From NCBI RefSeq assembly GCF_008727735.1, contig NZ_CP044227.1, positions 682,001 to 746,000 on the forward strand: a stretch of DNA of 64,000 nucleotides, in the 5' to 3' direction. Each line of letters starts with the position of its first letter. The first letter of the stretch is position 1. This DNA comes from Flintibacter sp. KGMB00164 (lineage in GTDB: Bacteria; Bacillota; Clostridia; Oscillospirales; Oscillospiraceae). Below the pieces are notes generated by a model. It had not been told where the DNA came from. It did not search any database and was given only the letters and a program-made list of their open reading frames with translations. The position numbers and the translations under genes are program-made. This document shows positions 25,971-34,142 of the stretch, piece by piece.

Positions 25971-26014
25971 CTTAAGATTTTAAGCCTTGCATCTTAAAAG
26001 GACTGTGCTATGCT
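25971..26014 (+). promoter_or_regulatory. Promoter and direct repeats upstream of the first two-component operon
   Basis: TTGCAT (25987-25992), 16-base spacer, TATGCT (26009-26014) with TGC in front (extended -10). CTTAAG (25971) and CTTAAA (25993), with TTTAAG between, are spaced 22 bp apart, two helical turns, the pattern of OmpR-family binding sites. Autoregulation is an inference. Confidence 0.6.
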
Positions 26015-26051
26015 ACCAATGAGAGAACATTTTGTAAAGGAGAAGGACAGC

Positions 26052-26747
26052 ATGCACACCATTTTGATCTGTGATGATGACAAAGATATCGTTTCCGCCC
26101 TGGATATCTATCTGAGCAGCGAAGGATATAAGACAGTCAAGGCGTATAACGGCAATGAAGCTCTGCGGGCGGTGGAGCAGAACGATATTCACCTGATTCT
26201 CATGGACATTATGATGCCCGAGCTGGATGGCATTCGCGCCACTGCCAAGCTGCGGGAGGGAAGCAATGTTCCCATCATTCTGCTGACGGCGAAAAGCGAG
26301 GATAACGACAAGATTCTGGGCCTGAATATCGGTGCGGATGACTATATCACCAAGCCCTTCAATCCCCTGGAAGTGATCGCCCGGGTAAAGAGCCAGCTGC
26401 GGCGGTATACTGCTCTGGGCGGAGCTGAGAAGGCGCCTGGTCTTTTGAGTGTAGGGCCTATCTCTATGGATGACGGCGCCAAGCTGGTAACCGTGGATGG
26501 GGAGCCGGTATCCCTCACCCCCATTGAGTATAACATCCTGAAGCTGCTGATGACCCACCCGGGCCAGGTATTTTCCTCGGCGCAGATCTATGAGCAGGTG
26601 TGGAATGACCCTGCCTACGGCTCGGAGAACACAGTGGCCGTGCACATCCGGCACCTGCGGGAGAAAATTGAGATCAATCCTGCTGAACCCCGGTATCTGA
26701 AGGTGGTTTGGGGCCTGGGCTATAAGATGGATAAGGGAGGTATTTAA
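26052..26747 (+). CDS. OmpR/PhoB-family response regulator
   Basis: A 231-aa DNA-binding response regulator. The receiver domain has acidic pair DDD at 8-10, phosphoacceptor D52 in LMDIMMPELDG, the switch threonine in LLTAK and K101 in DDYITKPF. The winged-helix output domain follows (SLTPIEYNILKLLM, ...VHIRHLREKIE). It resembles VanR. ATG 26052 has AAGGAGAAGG upstream. The kinase gene starts at the base after its stop, so they form a cognate pair. Confidence 0.94.
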   Translation: MHTILICDDDKDIVSALDIYLSSEGYKTVKAYNGNEALRAVEQNDIHLILMDIMMPELDGIRATAKLREGSNVPIILLTAKSEDNDKILGLNIGADDYITKPFNPLEVIARVKSQLRRYTALGGAEKAPGLLSVGPISMDDGAKLVTVDGEPVSLTPIEYNILKLLMTHPGQVFSSAQIYEQVWNDPAYGSENTVAVHIRHLREKIEINPAEPRYLKVVWGLGYKMDKGGI

Positions 26748-28670
26748 GTGCGGAAACTGCAGGAGAACCTGCTGATCCGTCTGGCGGCCTGGGTGTTGTT
26801 CCTGGTGGCGGTATGGGGCTGTGCTGTGTTCGGACAGAAGACCATTCTGGGCTTGTCCTGTGTCAACGACAGTATACCGCAGGATACGGGAAGATTTTCC
26901 CGAGTGCTGGATGACTACATAGGACGGGTGAAAGTCTATGTGGATTCCCAGAATGCACTGACAGGTGCTTTGGATTTTGAGACGGAACAGATTTACCGCA
27001 GCGAGGTAAAGCAGAAAGAGGAAGAACTGAACCGGAGCAATACCAATTTCCGCTACCAATTTCTTACGAAAGACGGAAGCCAAGTTATTTATACCAATTT
27101 GGATGAGTCTGCAGGAACCTTGGAACAACAGGTTCAGGAAGTCTATACCGTAACTTGGGAAGAATACTCTGGAATCTTGCTCTATGGGGTTATACCGATG
27201 GAGAAGATGGAAATACACGATGAATTTTATGAAGTATATGCAGATTTTGCCATAGATTATACCAATTTCAACTTCTATATGGGGCTGACCATTGCACTGG
27301 GAACTGCGGCGACAGGGCTGTTTTTGTTTGCCCTGTGGGGTTCAGGCCACAAACCGGAGCAGGAGGAATGCGCAGGTACCTGGCAGGAGCGGATTCCGCT
27401 GGAGTTTTATCTCCTTCTGCTGGTAGGGGGCGTAATCTTTGGCGGCTATATGCTTGTGGAACAGCTTGACTCTCTGCTGTATTGGTGGGAGTACGGGGAT
27501 GCTGCGGTTCGGAAAAGTATCCCCTTGGCTGGAGTAGTTATCGTTGGCTGCGCGGGTATCGGTGCCCTGGTGGTGCGGACCATTACGGTGCGCTGCAAAA
27601 CTCATAATTTGGTCCATACCACGCTGATTCTCCGGCTGATCGTCTGGGTGTGGTCCAGCCTGGCATATTTTGTGAAAAATCTGCCTGTCACATGGAAAAG
27701 TGTGTTGGCCTTTCTTGGATATCTGGGTGTGATCTTCTTTGCGGACTACTGGGAGCCGCTGTCCTACTATCGTCCGCTACCTGGTATGTGCGTGAATGTT
27801 GTGGCTTTGATTGCAGTATGCTGGTGGTCTGCGGGTTTCCGCCGGATCCGGAAGGGAACGGAGGTCATTGCCTCCGGAAACGTAAACCACAAAATCGATA
27901 CGACCCGCCTTCCCGGGGAATTGAGAGAGCACGCTGAAGCACTCAATAACATTTCCAGCGGCTTGAACACCGCCGTAGATGAGAAAATGAAGAGCGAGCG
28001 CTTCAAGGCAGAGCTCATTACCAACGTATCCCACGACCTGAAAACGCCTCTGACTTCGATTATCAACTATGTCAATCTCCTGAAATCTACCCAGCAGACC
28101 GATCCCAAGGCCCAGGAGTATATTGAGGTTCTGGACCGGAAGTCTCAGCGGCTCAAGAAACTGACGGAGGATCTGGTGGAGGCGTCCAAGGCGTCCACCG
28201 GTGCGCTGTCGGTGAACCGGGAGCGGATCGGGATGAGCCAGCTGCTCAGCCAGGCGCTGGGAGAGTATGAAGAGAAGCTGGAAGAGCGCAGACTGACCGT
28301 AGTGTGCACTGAACCGGAGGGAGAGAGCTATGTTTACGCCGACGGGCGGCACCTGTGGCGGGTGATCGATAACCTGCTGGGCAACTGTGCCAAATACGCT
28401 CTGGAGGGGACAAGAATCTACATTGAACTCATCCGGGGTAAGGGCAGCGTTACGCTGGCCATCAAAAATGTGTCCCGAGAGGCACTGAACATTCCGGCAG
28501 AGCGTCTGATGGAACGCTTTGTCCGGGGGGATACCTCCCGTACCACGGAAGGATCCGGGCTGGGACTGTCCATTGCCCGCAGCCTGACCGAGCTGCAGGG
28601 AGGAACCTTTGAACTGGTGGTGGATGGAGACCTGTTTAAAGCACTGGTCACCATGCCCCAAGCATCCTGA
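26748..28670 (+). CDS. Membrane sensor histidine kinase with extended multi-helix sensor region
   Basis: A 640-aa kinase, starting at a GTG directly after the regulator stop, with GGAGG ten bases upstream. The N-terminal helix (about 8-30) is followed by an extracytoplasmic segment to about 170, then about six more membrane helices (to ~365). A HAMP-like linker precedes the dimerisation helix with phosphoacceptor H429 in NVSHDLKTPLTS. The ATPase domain has N-box LLGNCAKYA and G-box GSGLGLSIARSL. The multi-helix sensor between the loop and the kinase core is unusual for the VanS/PhoR type. The stimulus is unknown. Confidence 0.92.
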   Translation: MRKLQENLLIRLAAWVLFLVAVWGCAVFGQKTILGLSCVNDSIPQDTGRFSRVLDDYIGRVKVYVDSQNALTGALDFETEQIYRSEVKQKEEELNRSNTNFRYQFLTKDGSQVIYTNLDESAGTLEQQVQEVYTVTWEEYSGILLYGVIPMEKMEIHDEFYEVYADFAIDYTNFNFYMGLTIALGTAATGLFLFALWGSGHKPEQEECAGTWQERIPLEFYLLLLVGGVIFGGYMLVEQLDSLLYWWEYGDAAVRKSIPLAGVVIVGCAGIGALVVRTITVRCKTHNLVHTTLILRLIVWVWSSLAYFVKNLPVTWKSVLAFLGYLGVIFFADYWEPLSYYRPLPGMCVNVVALIAVCWWSAGFRRIRKGTEVIASGNVNHKIDTTRLPGELREHAEALNNISSGLNTAVDEKMKSERFKAELITNVSHDLKTPLTSIINYVNLLKSTQQTDPKAQEYIEVLDRKSQRLKKLTEDLVEASKASTGALSVNRERIGMSQLLSQALGEYEEKLEERRLTVVCTEPEGESYVYADGRHLWRVIDNLLGNCAKYALEGTRIYIELIRGKGSVTLAIKNVSREALNIPAERLMERFVRGDTSRTTEGSGLGLSIARSLTELQGGTFELVVDGDLFKALVTMPQAS

Positions 28671-28683
28671 TATTTTACGCCGG

Positions 28684-28721
28684 GCGCGCGGCAGCATACG
28701 AATGCTGCTGCGCGCTTGTTT
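28684..28721 (+). terminator. Terminator of the first two-component operon
   Basis: GCGCGCGGCAGCAT / ATGCTGCTGCGCGC with an ACGA loop, then TTGTTT. Confidence 0.8.
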
Positions 28722-28785
28722 CGTGATAATGCCGGAAAAAGAGCTGGAATTTTTCGAAAAATCCATATTCTTTTCTTTCTTTTTA

Positions 28786-28794
28786 TGGTATGAT
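28786..28794 (+). promoter_or_regulatory. Extended -10 promoter of the lipoprotein operon
   Basis: TGG-TATGAT (28786-28794) about 60 bases before the lipoprotein start. There is no good -35. Confidence 0.45.
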
Positions 28795-28855
28795 GATAAA
28801 CAGGACTTTTATGGAACTAGAGCCGAAAGGCAGAAGAAGGAAAGGAGCGGGTGCC

Positions 28856-30301
28856 ATGAAGAACAGATGGATTTCAGCAGGGGTGCTGGCTGCCATGCTC
28901 ATGGCGCTGACGCTGGTACTGTCAGGCTGCTTTTTCCGCTCTCCCGAGGAGCTTTACCAGAGTCCGGAGCGCTCTGCGGACTATGAAAATCTGACCCAGA
29001 AGATTCGGGAAGTCAAGGGGAAGCTGGCCCAGGAGTATGGTGTGACCGAAGTGGAGGATACATCGGTCCTCTCCGGTGACAACACCGCCCTCATCCAGCT
29101 TCAGGATATGGACGGAGACGGACAGCGGGAGACCGCGGTTACCTTTTTCCGTGTACCTGGCGCAGAGAAGCCCCAGAAGATTTTCTTCTTTACCAAAGGT
29201 GAAGATGACATCTACACTGTCAGCGCCATGCTGGAGGGAGATGGCTCCGCCATTTATCGGGTGGACTATGCAGACCTGGACGGCAGCGGCTACAAAGAAG
29301 TTGTGGTCAGCTGGCAGATGAGTACCGGCGCATATTTGTTGGGTGTATATTCCGTGGAAGCGCCCATGAGCCGCAGCCGGCTTCAAATGGCCAATTCCAG
29401 TAAAAACGGCGCTGCATCCGTGCAGAACGATGATCTGCGGGGCTCGGAGTGGATGACTACCGCCTATGGAGACTATATCTTAACCGATATTGACCAGGAT
29501 TCCCGTACAGAGGTTGCGATTGTGCGCATCGATCCCTCCCTGACCAACAGCGGTGTGGATGTGTACGGCTGGAAGGACAGTGCCTTCAAAAAACTGAGCA
29601 CCGCTCCATTGTCAACCGGTGTGGTGAGCGTAGGCCGGGGCGGAGTGGAAGAGAACTTCATCAATGGCGATCCGCCGGTCCGGGCGCTGTATGTCTCTTC
29701 GGAGCTGTCTGACGGCAGTCATGTCGTGGATGTGATCGCCTATCAGCAGGGAAAGCTCACCAATATCAGCCTGGCTCCGGAGACCGGGATCAGCCGGGAG
29801 ACTCTCAGCCGCTATGTGGACCTGGAGCCCTCGGATGTGAACGGAGACGGAGTGCTGGAGCTGCCTCAGCCCAGTCCGCTGCCGGGACAGGAAGACAGTA
29901 CCGCATCGGACTACTGGCTGATTGACTGGTATCAGTATGACAGCAGCGGCCAGCGCATCGAAGTTTGCACTACGTACCACAATGTGACCGACGGATGGTA
30001 TTTGATCATTCCGGACACCTGGAAGGACTGTATTACCATCTCCCGCTATGACGCGATCAGTGGACAGCGGGCGGTGATTTTCTACCACCTGGAGGGGAGC
30101 GGAGATCCCAGTCCCTTCCTGGTAATCTACAAATTTACCAGTCAGACCAACCGGGCCAATACCTCCAACCGCTTTATCCTGCGGGAGGAGGAGAACGCGG
30201 TGTATGCCGCATCGTTCTATAATTCCTCCTGGGACTGCGGGATGGACGAGACTGAACTGGTTTCGGCCTTCAAGCTGATCCAGAGCGGATGGTCAGATTG
30301 A
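28856..30301 (+). CDS. Lipoprotein with FG-GAP/VCBS-like Asp-rich repeats
   Basis: A 481-aa surface lipoprotein. Signal peptide with lipobox VLSGC, Cys at about residue 23. Four short Asp-rich calcium-loop-like motifs recur at intervals, as in FG-GAP/VCBS repeats: DMDGDGQRET, DLDGSGYKEV, DIDQDSRTEV and DVNGDGVLEL. I know no defined function. ATG 28856 follows GGAGCGGG. Since the next gene, 26 bases on, is a response regulator and the matching kinase follows, the lipoprotein may contribute to sensing at the cell surface (inference). Confidence 0.8.
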   Translation: MKNRWISAGVLAAMLMALTLVLSGCFFRSPEELYQSPERSADYENLTQKIREVKGKLAQEYGVTEVEDTSVLSGDNTALIQLQDMDGDGQRETAVTFFRVPGAEKPQKIFFFTKGEDDIYTVSAMLEGDGSAIYRVDYADLDGSGYKEVVVSWQMSTGAYLLGVYSVEAPMSRSRLQMANSSKNGAASVQNDDLRGSEWMTTAYGDYILTDIDQDSRTEVAIVRIDPSLTNSGVDVYGWKDSAFKKLSTAPLSTGVVSVGRGGVEENFINGDPPVRALYVSSELSDGSHVVDVIAYQQGKLTNISLAPETGISRETLSRYVDLEPSDVNGDGVLELPQPSPLPGQEDSTASDYWLIDWYQYDSSGQRIEVCTTYHNVTDGWYLIIPDTWKDCITISRYDAISGQRAVIFYHLEGSGDPSPFLVIYKFTSQTNRANTSNRFILREEENAVYAASFYNSSWDCGMDETELVSAFKLIQSGWSD

Positions 30302-30327
30302 ACTGTGCTGCGAAAGGAAGGAAAACC

Positions 30328-31017
30328 GTGAGAAAAGTTCTTGTATTGGAAGATGAAGAGAACATTCGCAGTTTCGTGGTGATCAACCTGAAGCGGGCGG
30401 GGTATCAAACCATTGAGGCCGCTACCGGAGAGGACGCCCTGGTGGCGCTGAAAGAAAACCCGGGAATCAAGGTGGCTCTGCTGGATATTATGCTGCCTGG
30501 TATTGATGGGTTTGAGGTCTGCCGCCGTATTCGTGCTATGGACAACAAGATCGGCATCATCATGCTTACCGCCCGTACCCAGGAGATGGACAAGGTCACC
30601 GGCCTGATGACCGGAGCGGACGACTATGTGACAAAACCCTTCTCTCCCGCGGAACTCACCGCCCGAGTGGATGCCCTGTTCCGCCGTACCGGTGGGGAAG
30701 AAGAGGAGACCTCGCCTGACGAGATCAGCCAGCCTCCTTTCCTGCTCAATACCCGCAACCGTACCTTGGAAAAGAACGGCCAGCGGGTGAAGCTGACCCA
30801 GGTGGAGTACGGAATCGTCAAGCTCTTTATGGAAAACCCCGGGAAAGCACTGTCTCGCGAGGAGATCCTGGATGCCGTATGGGGCAAGGACTATTTTGGT
30901 GAGCTGAAGATCGTGGATGTGAACATCCGCCGCCTGCGCATCAAGATTGAAGACAATCCCACCAAACCCACCTATGTGAACACTGTGTGGGGTTATGGAT
31001 ATAAGTGGGGGAGTTAA
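30328..31017 (+). CDS. OmpR/PhoB-family response regulator
   Basis: A 229-aa regulator. Receiver motifs: VLEDEENI at the start, phosphoacceptor D53 in LLDIMLPGIDG, LTART, and the conserved Lys in DDYVTKPFSPAE. The output domain is winged-helix (KLTQVEYGIVKLFM, VDVNIRRLRIKIE). The start is GTG 30328 after AAAGGAAGG. Its TAA (31015-31017) abuts the first of two palindromic elements, which separate it by 384 bases from the kinase gene. Confidence 0.93.
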   Translation: MRKVLVLEDEENIRSFVVINLKRAGYQTIEAATGEDALVALKENPGIKVALLDIMLPGIDGFEVCRRIRAMDNKIGIIMLTARTQEMDKVTGLMTGADDYVTKPFSPAELTARVDALFRRTGGEEEETSPDEISQPPFLLNTRNRTLEKNGQRVKLTQVEYGIVKLFMENPGKALSREEILDAVWGKDYFGELKIVDVNIRRLRIKIEDNPTKPTYVNTVWGYGYKWGS

Positions 31018-31158
31018 GACGAAGTGCGGAGCTTAGGCCCATAGGGGAGCTTGGAGCGAAGCGAGGGTGAAAACCAAACCCGCGCAGCGGGGCTGGTTTT
31101 TGCCCGAGACGCAGTGAAAGCGACCCGGCCATGGGCCCAAAGCTAAGCATGACAAGCA
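31018..31158. repeat. Palindromic element, copy 1
   Basis: It begins at the base after the regulator stop codon with GACGAAGTGCGGAG. The stem TAGGCCCAT.../ATGGGCC (31036-31042 with 31131-31137, plus GCTTA 31031-31035 with TAAGC 31144-31148) encloses a nested hairpin AAAACC...GGTTTT around CCCGC-GCA-GCGGG. It ends CCGGCC-ATGGGCCCA...GCATGAC. Ends shared with copies 2 and 3 define a family; no protein-coding potential is convincing. Confidence 0.8.
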
Positions 31159-31345
31159 GAAGCGCGAGGATAGGCGCGCAGGGGAGATAACGACAGAGCG
31201 GATGCCGGCAAACCAAGAAGGCCAGGTGGCCTTCTGTTTGGCGGCGAAGACGGCGGAGTTATCTCCCCGGCCGCGCGCCCAATCCACAGCGTGACCAAGA
31301 AGCGCGCAGCCGCCACAGCGTGATCCCAAAGCGCGGACACAAAAT
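31159..31345. repeat. Palindromic element, copy 2 (tandem with copy 1)
   Basis: It starts GAAGCGCGAGG. GGCGCGC (31173-31179) pairs with GCGCGCC (31273-31279), GGGGAGATAAC (31181-31191) pairs perfectly with GTTATCTCCCC (31258-31268), and inside lie GCCGGCAAAC/GTTTGGCGGC (one mismatch) and AGAAGGCC-AGGT-GGCCTTCT. The 3' end CAGCGTGAC...GCGCG occurs twice in a row. The rod-like fold spans about 110 bases. It shares GACAGA, GCGGATG, GGAGTTRTC and CCGGCC with copy 3. Confidence 0.85.
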
Positions 31346-31401
31346 CATGAAACACCATAAAACCTTGCGGAAACCCGAGACTTAAGAGGGGAGGTGCTCA
31401 A

Positions 31402-32829
31402 ATGGCCAAGAAGGTCGTTGTAACCGATAAAGTGAAGATCCGGGGTATCCGGCGGCGCTGGCTCATCAACAGTGTAGGCGTGGTGCTGCTGGTGCTGGCC
31501 ATGGCGTTGGGCACCTTTGCCGCAGCCATGTGGAGCTATTATTACACCACAACGATCAATGATCTGCAGCGCCAGGCAGAGGACCGGGCACGAGGATTTG
31601 CCTCCTATACCCGCAGCCAGTTTTGGGGCAACGCCCAAAGCGCGGTGCAGGAATTTGAGAACAAGACCAAGCTGGAACTGCAATTTCTGGATGTGACCGG
31701 AGCGGTACAGTATTCCAGTAATGACTTGGCGGCCGGTACCACGCCGGGTACGCCCGATATCCAGAGCGTGCTGGTCAACCAGGAGTCCAAGGCGTGGATG
31801 GGAACCGACCCCCACACCGGAGAGCGGATCGTGGCTGCCTCTGCGCCGGTGGTCTACCATGGGCAGACCGTGGCCATCGTGCGGTATGTAACCTCGCTGG
31901 TGGCTATTGACTGGCAATTTTTCCTGTCCGTCGCTTTGGCATGCATGCTGGGGGCAGTGATCCTTGCTCTGGTGTATTTCTCCAACCTCTACTTTGTGCG
32001 CTCCATAGTAGAGCCGCTGGCCAGCATTACCGAGACGGCGCGGCTCATTGCCGACGGCAGCTATGGCGTACAGATTGAGAAAAAGTTTGATGATGAGATC
32101 GGTGAACTTACCGACACCATCAACGATATGTCCCTGAAAATCAAACAGTCGGAAAAGACCCAGTCGGAGTTTATCTCCTCTGTCTCCCACGAACTGCGCA
32201 CCCCTCTGACCGCCATCACCGGATGGGCAGAGACCATCCAGAGCGGCGAACTGCGAGACCCCAAGGATGTGCGCAAGGGTATGGATATTATCGTCTCTGA
32301 GGCGCGGCGGCTGACCAACATGGTGGAGGAGCTGCTGGAGTTCTCCCGCATGTCGGACGGACGATTCACTTTGTCGGTGGAGCCTTTGGACCTGAAGGCG
32401 GAGTTGGAGGACGCGGTGTATACCTACCGGGAGTTCTTCCGCCGGGAGGGTATCGAGCTTACCTATCAGGATTGCCCGGAGGAGGCGGTACCCATCAGCG
32501 GCGATCCGGAGCGGCTGCGCCAGGTATTCTGCAACTTGCTGGACAATGCGGGCAAGCACGGCGGCTCGGGCAAACGCATCGATGTGTCCATTGCCCAGGA
32601 AGAGGAGTTTGCAGTCATCCGTATCCGGGACTACGGTCCCGGCATCCCGGAGGAGGAGCTGCCTCACGTAAAATACAAGTTCTATAAAGGAAGTTCCAAG
32701 GCTAGAGGTTCCGGTATCGGTCTGGCCGTATGTGAAGAGATCGTTACCCGCCATGAGGGAACTCTGGACATTGGAAATGCCGAGGGCGGAGGCTGCCTGG
32801 TGACGCTCCGTTTGCCAATTGAAACATAA
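31402..32829 (+). CDS. Sensor histidine kinase (PhoR/WalK-like)
   Basis: A 475-aa membrane kinase: TM helix about 21-45, extracytoplasmic sensor domain to ~168, second TM helix about 172-198, HAMP domain, then the dimerisation helix with phosphoacceptor H263 in SSVSHELRTPLTA, N-box FCNLLDNAGKHG, G1 box DYGPGIPEE and G2 box GSGIGLAV. ATG 31402 follows GAGGGGAGG. It is the probable partner of the regulator at 30328-31017 despite the two palindromic elements between them. Confidence 0.93.
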   Translation: MAKKVVVTDKVKIRGIRRRWLINSVGVVLLVLAMALGTFAAAMWSYYYTTTINDLQRQAEDRARGFASYTRSQFWGNAQSAVQEFENKTKLELQFLDVTGAVQYSSNDLAAGTTPGTPDIQSVLVNQESKAWMGTDPHTGERIVAASAPVVYHGQTVAIVRYVTSLVAIDWQFFLSVALACMLGAVILALVYFSNLYFVRSIVEPLASITETARLIADGSYGVQIEKKFDDEIGELTDTINDMSLKIKQSEKTQSEFISSVSHELRTPLTAITGWAETIQSGELRDPKDVRKGMDIIVSEARRLTNMVEELLEFSRMSDGRFTLSVEPLDLKAELEDAVYTYREFFRREGIELTYQDCPEEAVPISGDPERLRQVFCNLLDNAGKHGGSGKRIDVSIAQEEEFAVIRIRDYGPGIPEEELPHVKYKFYKGSSKARGSGIGLAVCEEIVTRHEGTLDIGNAEGGGCLVTLRLPIET

Positions 32830-32843
32830 GTTCGAATTTTCGG

Positions 32844-32872
32844 TTGCAATTCCCATGGGAACTTGATAGAAT
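32844..32872 (+). promoter_or_regulatory. Promoter of yqhQ
   Basis: TTGCAA (32844-32849), 17-base spacer, TAGAAT (32867-32872) with TGA immediately upstream (extended -10). Confidence 0.7.
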
Positions 32873-32917
32873 ACCTGTGGGTCTGCCTGTCCCTGGAAAA
32901 AAGGAGAAACAAGATTC

Positions 32918-33901
32918 ATGTCAACAGAGCAAAAAAACTGCGCCTGCCCGAAGAGCGGTTTCAAGACCATGTGCGGCGGTCAGGCGCTGATCGAAGGCAT
33001 CATGATGCGCGGGCCAAAGAAGCAGGCCATCGTGGTGCGTCAGCCCGACGGTCAGCTGGCCATTCGGGAGAGTGAGCTGAAGCTGATCAAGGATAAATAT
33101 CCCCTGCTGGGCCTGCCTCTTGTGCGGGGGGTGGTGACCTTTGTGGCCTCTATGGTGGAGGGCGTAAAGGCGCTGATGTATTCCGCCGAGTTTTTCCCGG
33201 AAGAGGAGGAAGAGCCCGAGGAGCCCTCCAAGTTTGAGCTTTGGCTGGAAAAGACGCTGGGCAGTGAAAAGGCTGCATCTGTCATTGTAATGGTGGCAGT
33301 AGTGCTGGGCATCTGCATGTCTATCGGCCTGTTTTTCCTGCTGCCCACCCTGTTGGGTAGCGCTGTGACGTTGGTCACGGACTCCATGCTGGTGCGCAAT
33401 GTAGCGGAGAGCGTACTGAAAATTGTGATTTTTGTGGGCTATTTGGCTATGTGTTCCCATATGAAGGATATTCGCCGGGTATTTCAATACCACGGAGCGG
33501 AGCATAAGACCATTTTCTGCTATGAGGCAGGACTGCCGTTGACGGTGGAAAATGTGCGCAAGCAGCCCCGACACCATCCTCGCTGCGGCACCAGCTTTTT
33601 GTTTATGGTGATCGCCATCTCCATCCTGGTGTCCACGGTGGTCTTTGCCATTTGGCCGGTTCACCATGTGGTTTGGCGGTTTTTGGCCCATCTGGCCATG
33701 CTGCCTGTCATTGTGGGCATCAGCTATGAGTTTAACCGCTGGGCGGGACGGCATGACGGGTTTGTGACCCGGATTTTGGTGGCTCCCGGCCTGTGGCTTC
33801 AGAATTTTACCACCTTTGAACCGGACGACTCCATGATCGAGGTGGGCATCAAGGCTCTGGAATTGGTGCTGCCGGAGAATAAGGGCGAGGACGCGTGGTA
33901 A
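32918..33901 (+). CDS. yqhQ: DUF1385 membrane protein YqhQ
   Basis: A 327-aa integral membrane protein of the YqhQ family. The conserved start CGGQALIEGIMMRGP, the acidic stretch PEEEEEPEEP, paired membrane helices (about 125-150, 155-185) and FQYHGAEHKTIFCYE with HPRCGTSFLF are family signatures. Function is unsettled; it is commonly beside prmC-prfA, and here prmC follows but prfA does not. ATG 32918 after AAAAGGAG. Its stop codon abuts palindromic element copy 3. Confidence 0.92.
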   Translation: MSTEQKNCACPKSGFKTMCGGQALIEGIMMRGPKKQAIVVRQPDGQLAIRESELKLIKDKYPLLGLPLVRGVVTFVASMVEGVKALMYSAEFFPEEEEEPEEPSKFELWLEKTLGSEKAASVIVMVAVVLGICMSIGLFFLLPTLLGSAVTLVTDSMLVRNVAESVLKIVIFVGYLAMCSHMKDIRRVFQYHGAEHKTIFCYEAGLPLTVENVRKQPRHHPRCGTSFLFMVIAISILVSTVVFAIWPVHHVVWRFLAHLAMLPVIVGISYEFNRWAGRHDGFVTRILVAPGLWLQNFTTFEPDDSMIEVGIKALELVLPENKGEDAW

Positions 33902-34056
33902 GACGAAGCGCGGAGGGCAGGCGCATAGGAGCGACAGACTCCGGAGCGGATGGGCAGAGCCCAGGGACAGCCAAAGGCTGAACCGGGTCTGCCCGGAGTC
34001 GGAGGAGTTGTCGTTCCGGCCATGCGCCCAGCCCGCAGCGTGACAGCGCGCAACCT
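33902..34056. repeat. Palindromic element, copy 3
   Basis: It starts GACGAAGCGCGGAG at the base following the yqhQ TAA, exactly like copy 1 after its regulator gene. GGCGCAT (33920-33926) pairs with ATGCGCC (34022-34028), GGAGCGACA (33928-33936) with TGTCGTTCC (34009-34017, one G-U), GGGCAGA (33952-33958) with TCTGCCC (33988-33994), and an inner AGCC/GGCT closes the rod. The tail is CCGGCC...CAGCGTGAC-AGCGCGC. Confidence 0.85.
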
Positions 34057-34142
34057 GTCCTAACCCAAAATTTCAATTGCAAACCAGAGAAAACCGAGGA
34101 GATATTCCTCTCAGTATAGAAAACAAGACGGAAGGTGAGGCA

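Noticed and set aside
31033..31358. Minus-strand frames of 70-98 codons inside the palindromic elements
   Set aside because: They result from GC-rich inverted repeats; no ribosome binding site and no domain similarity that I recognise.
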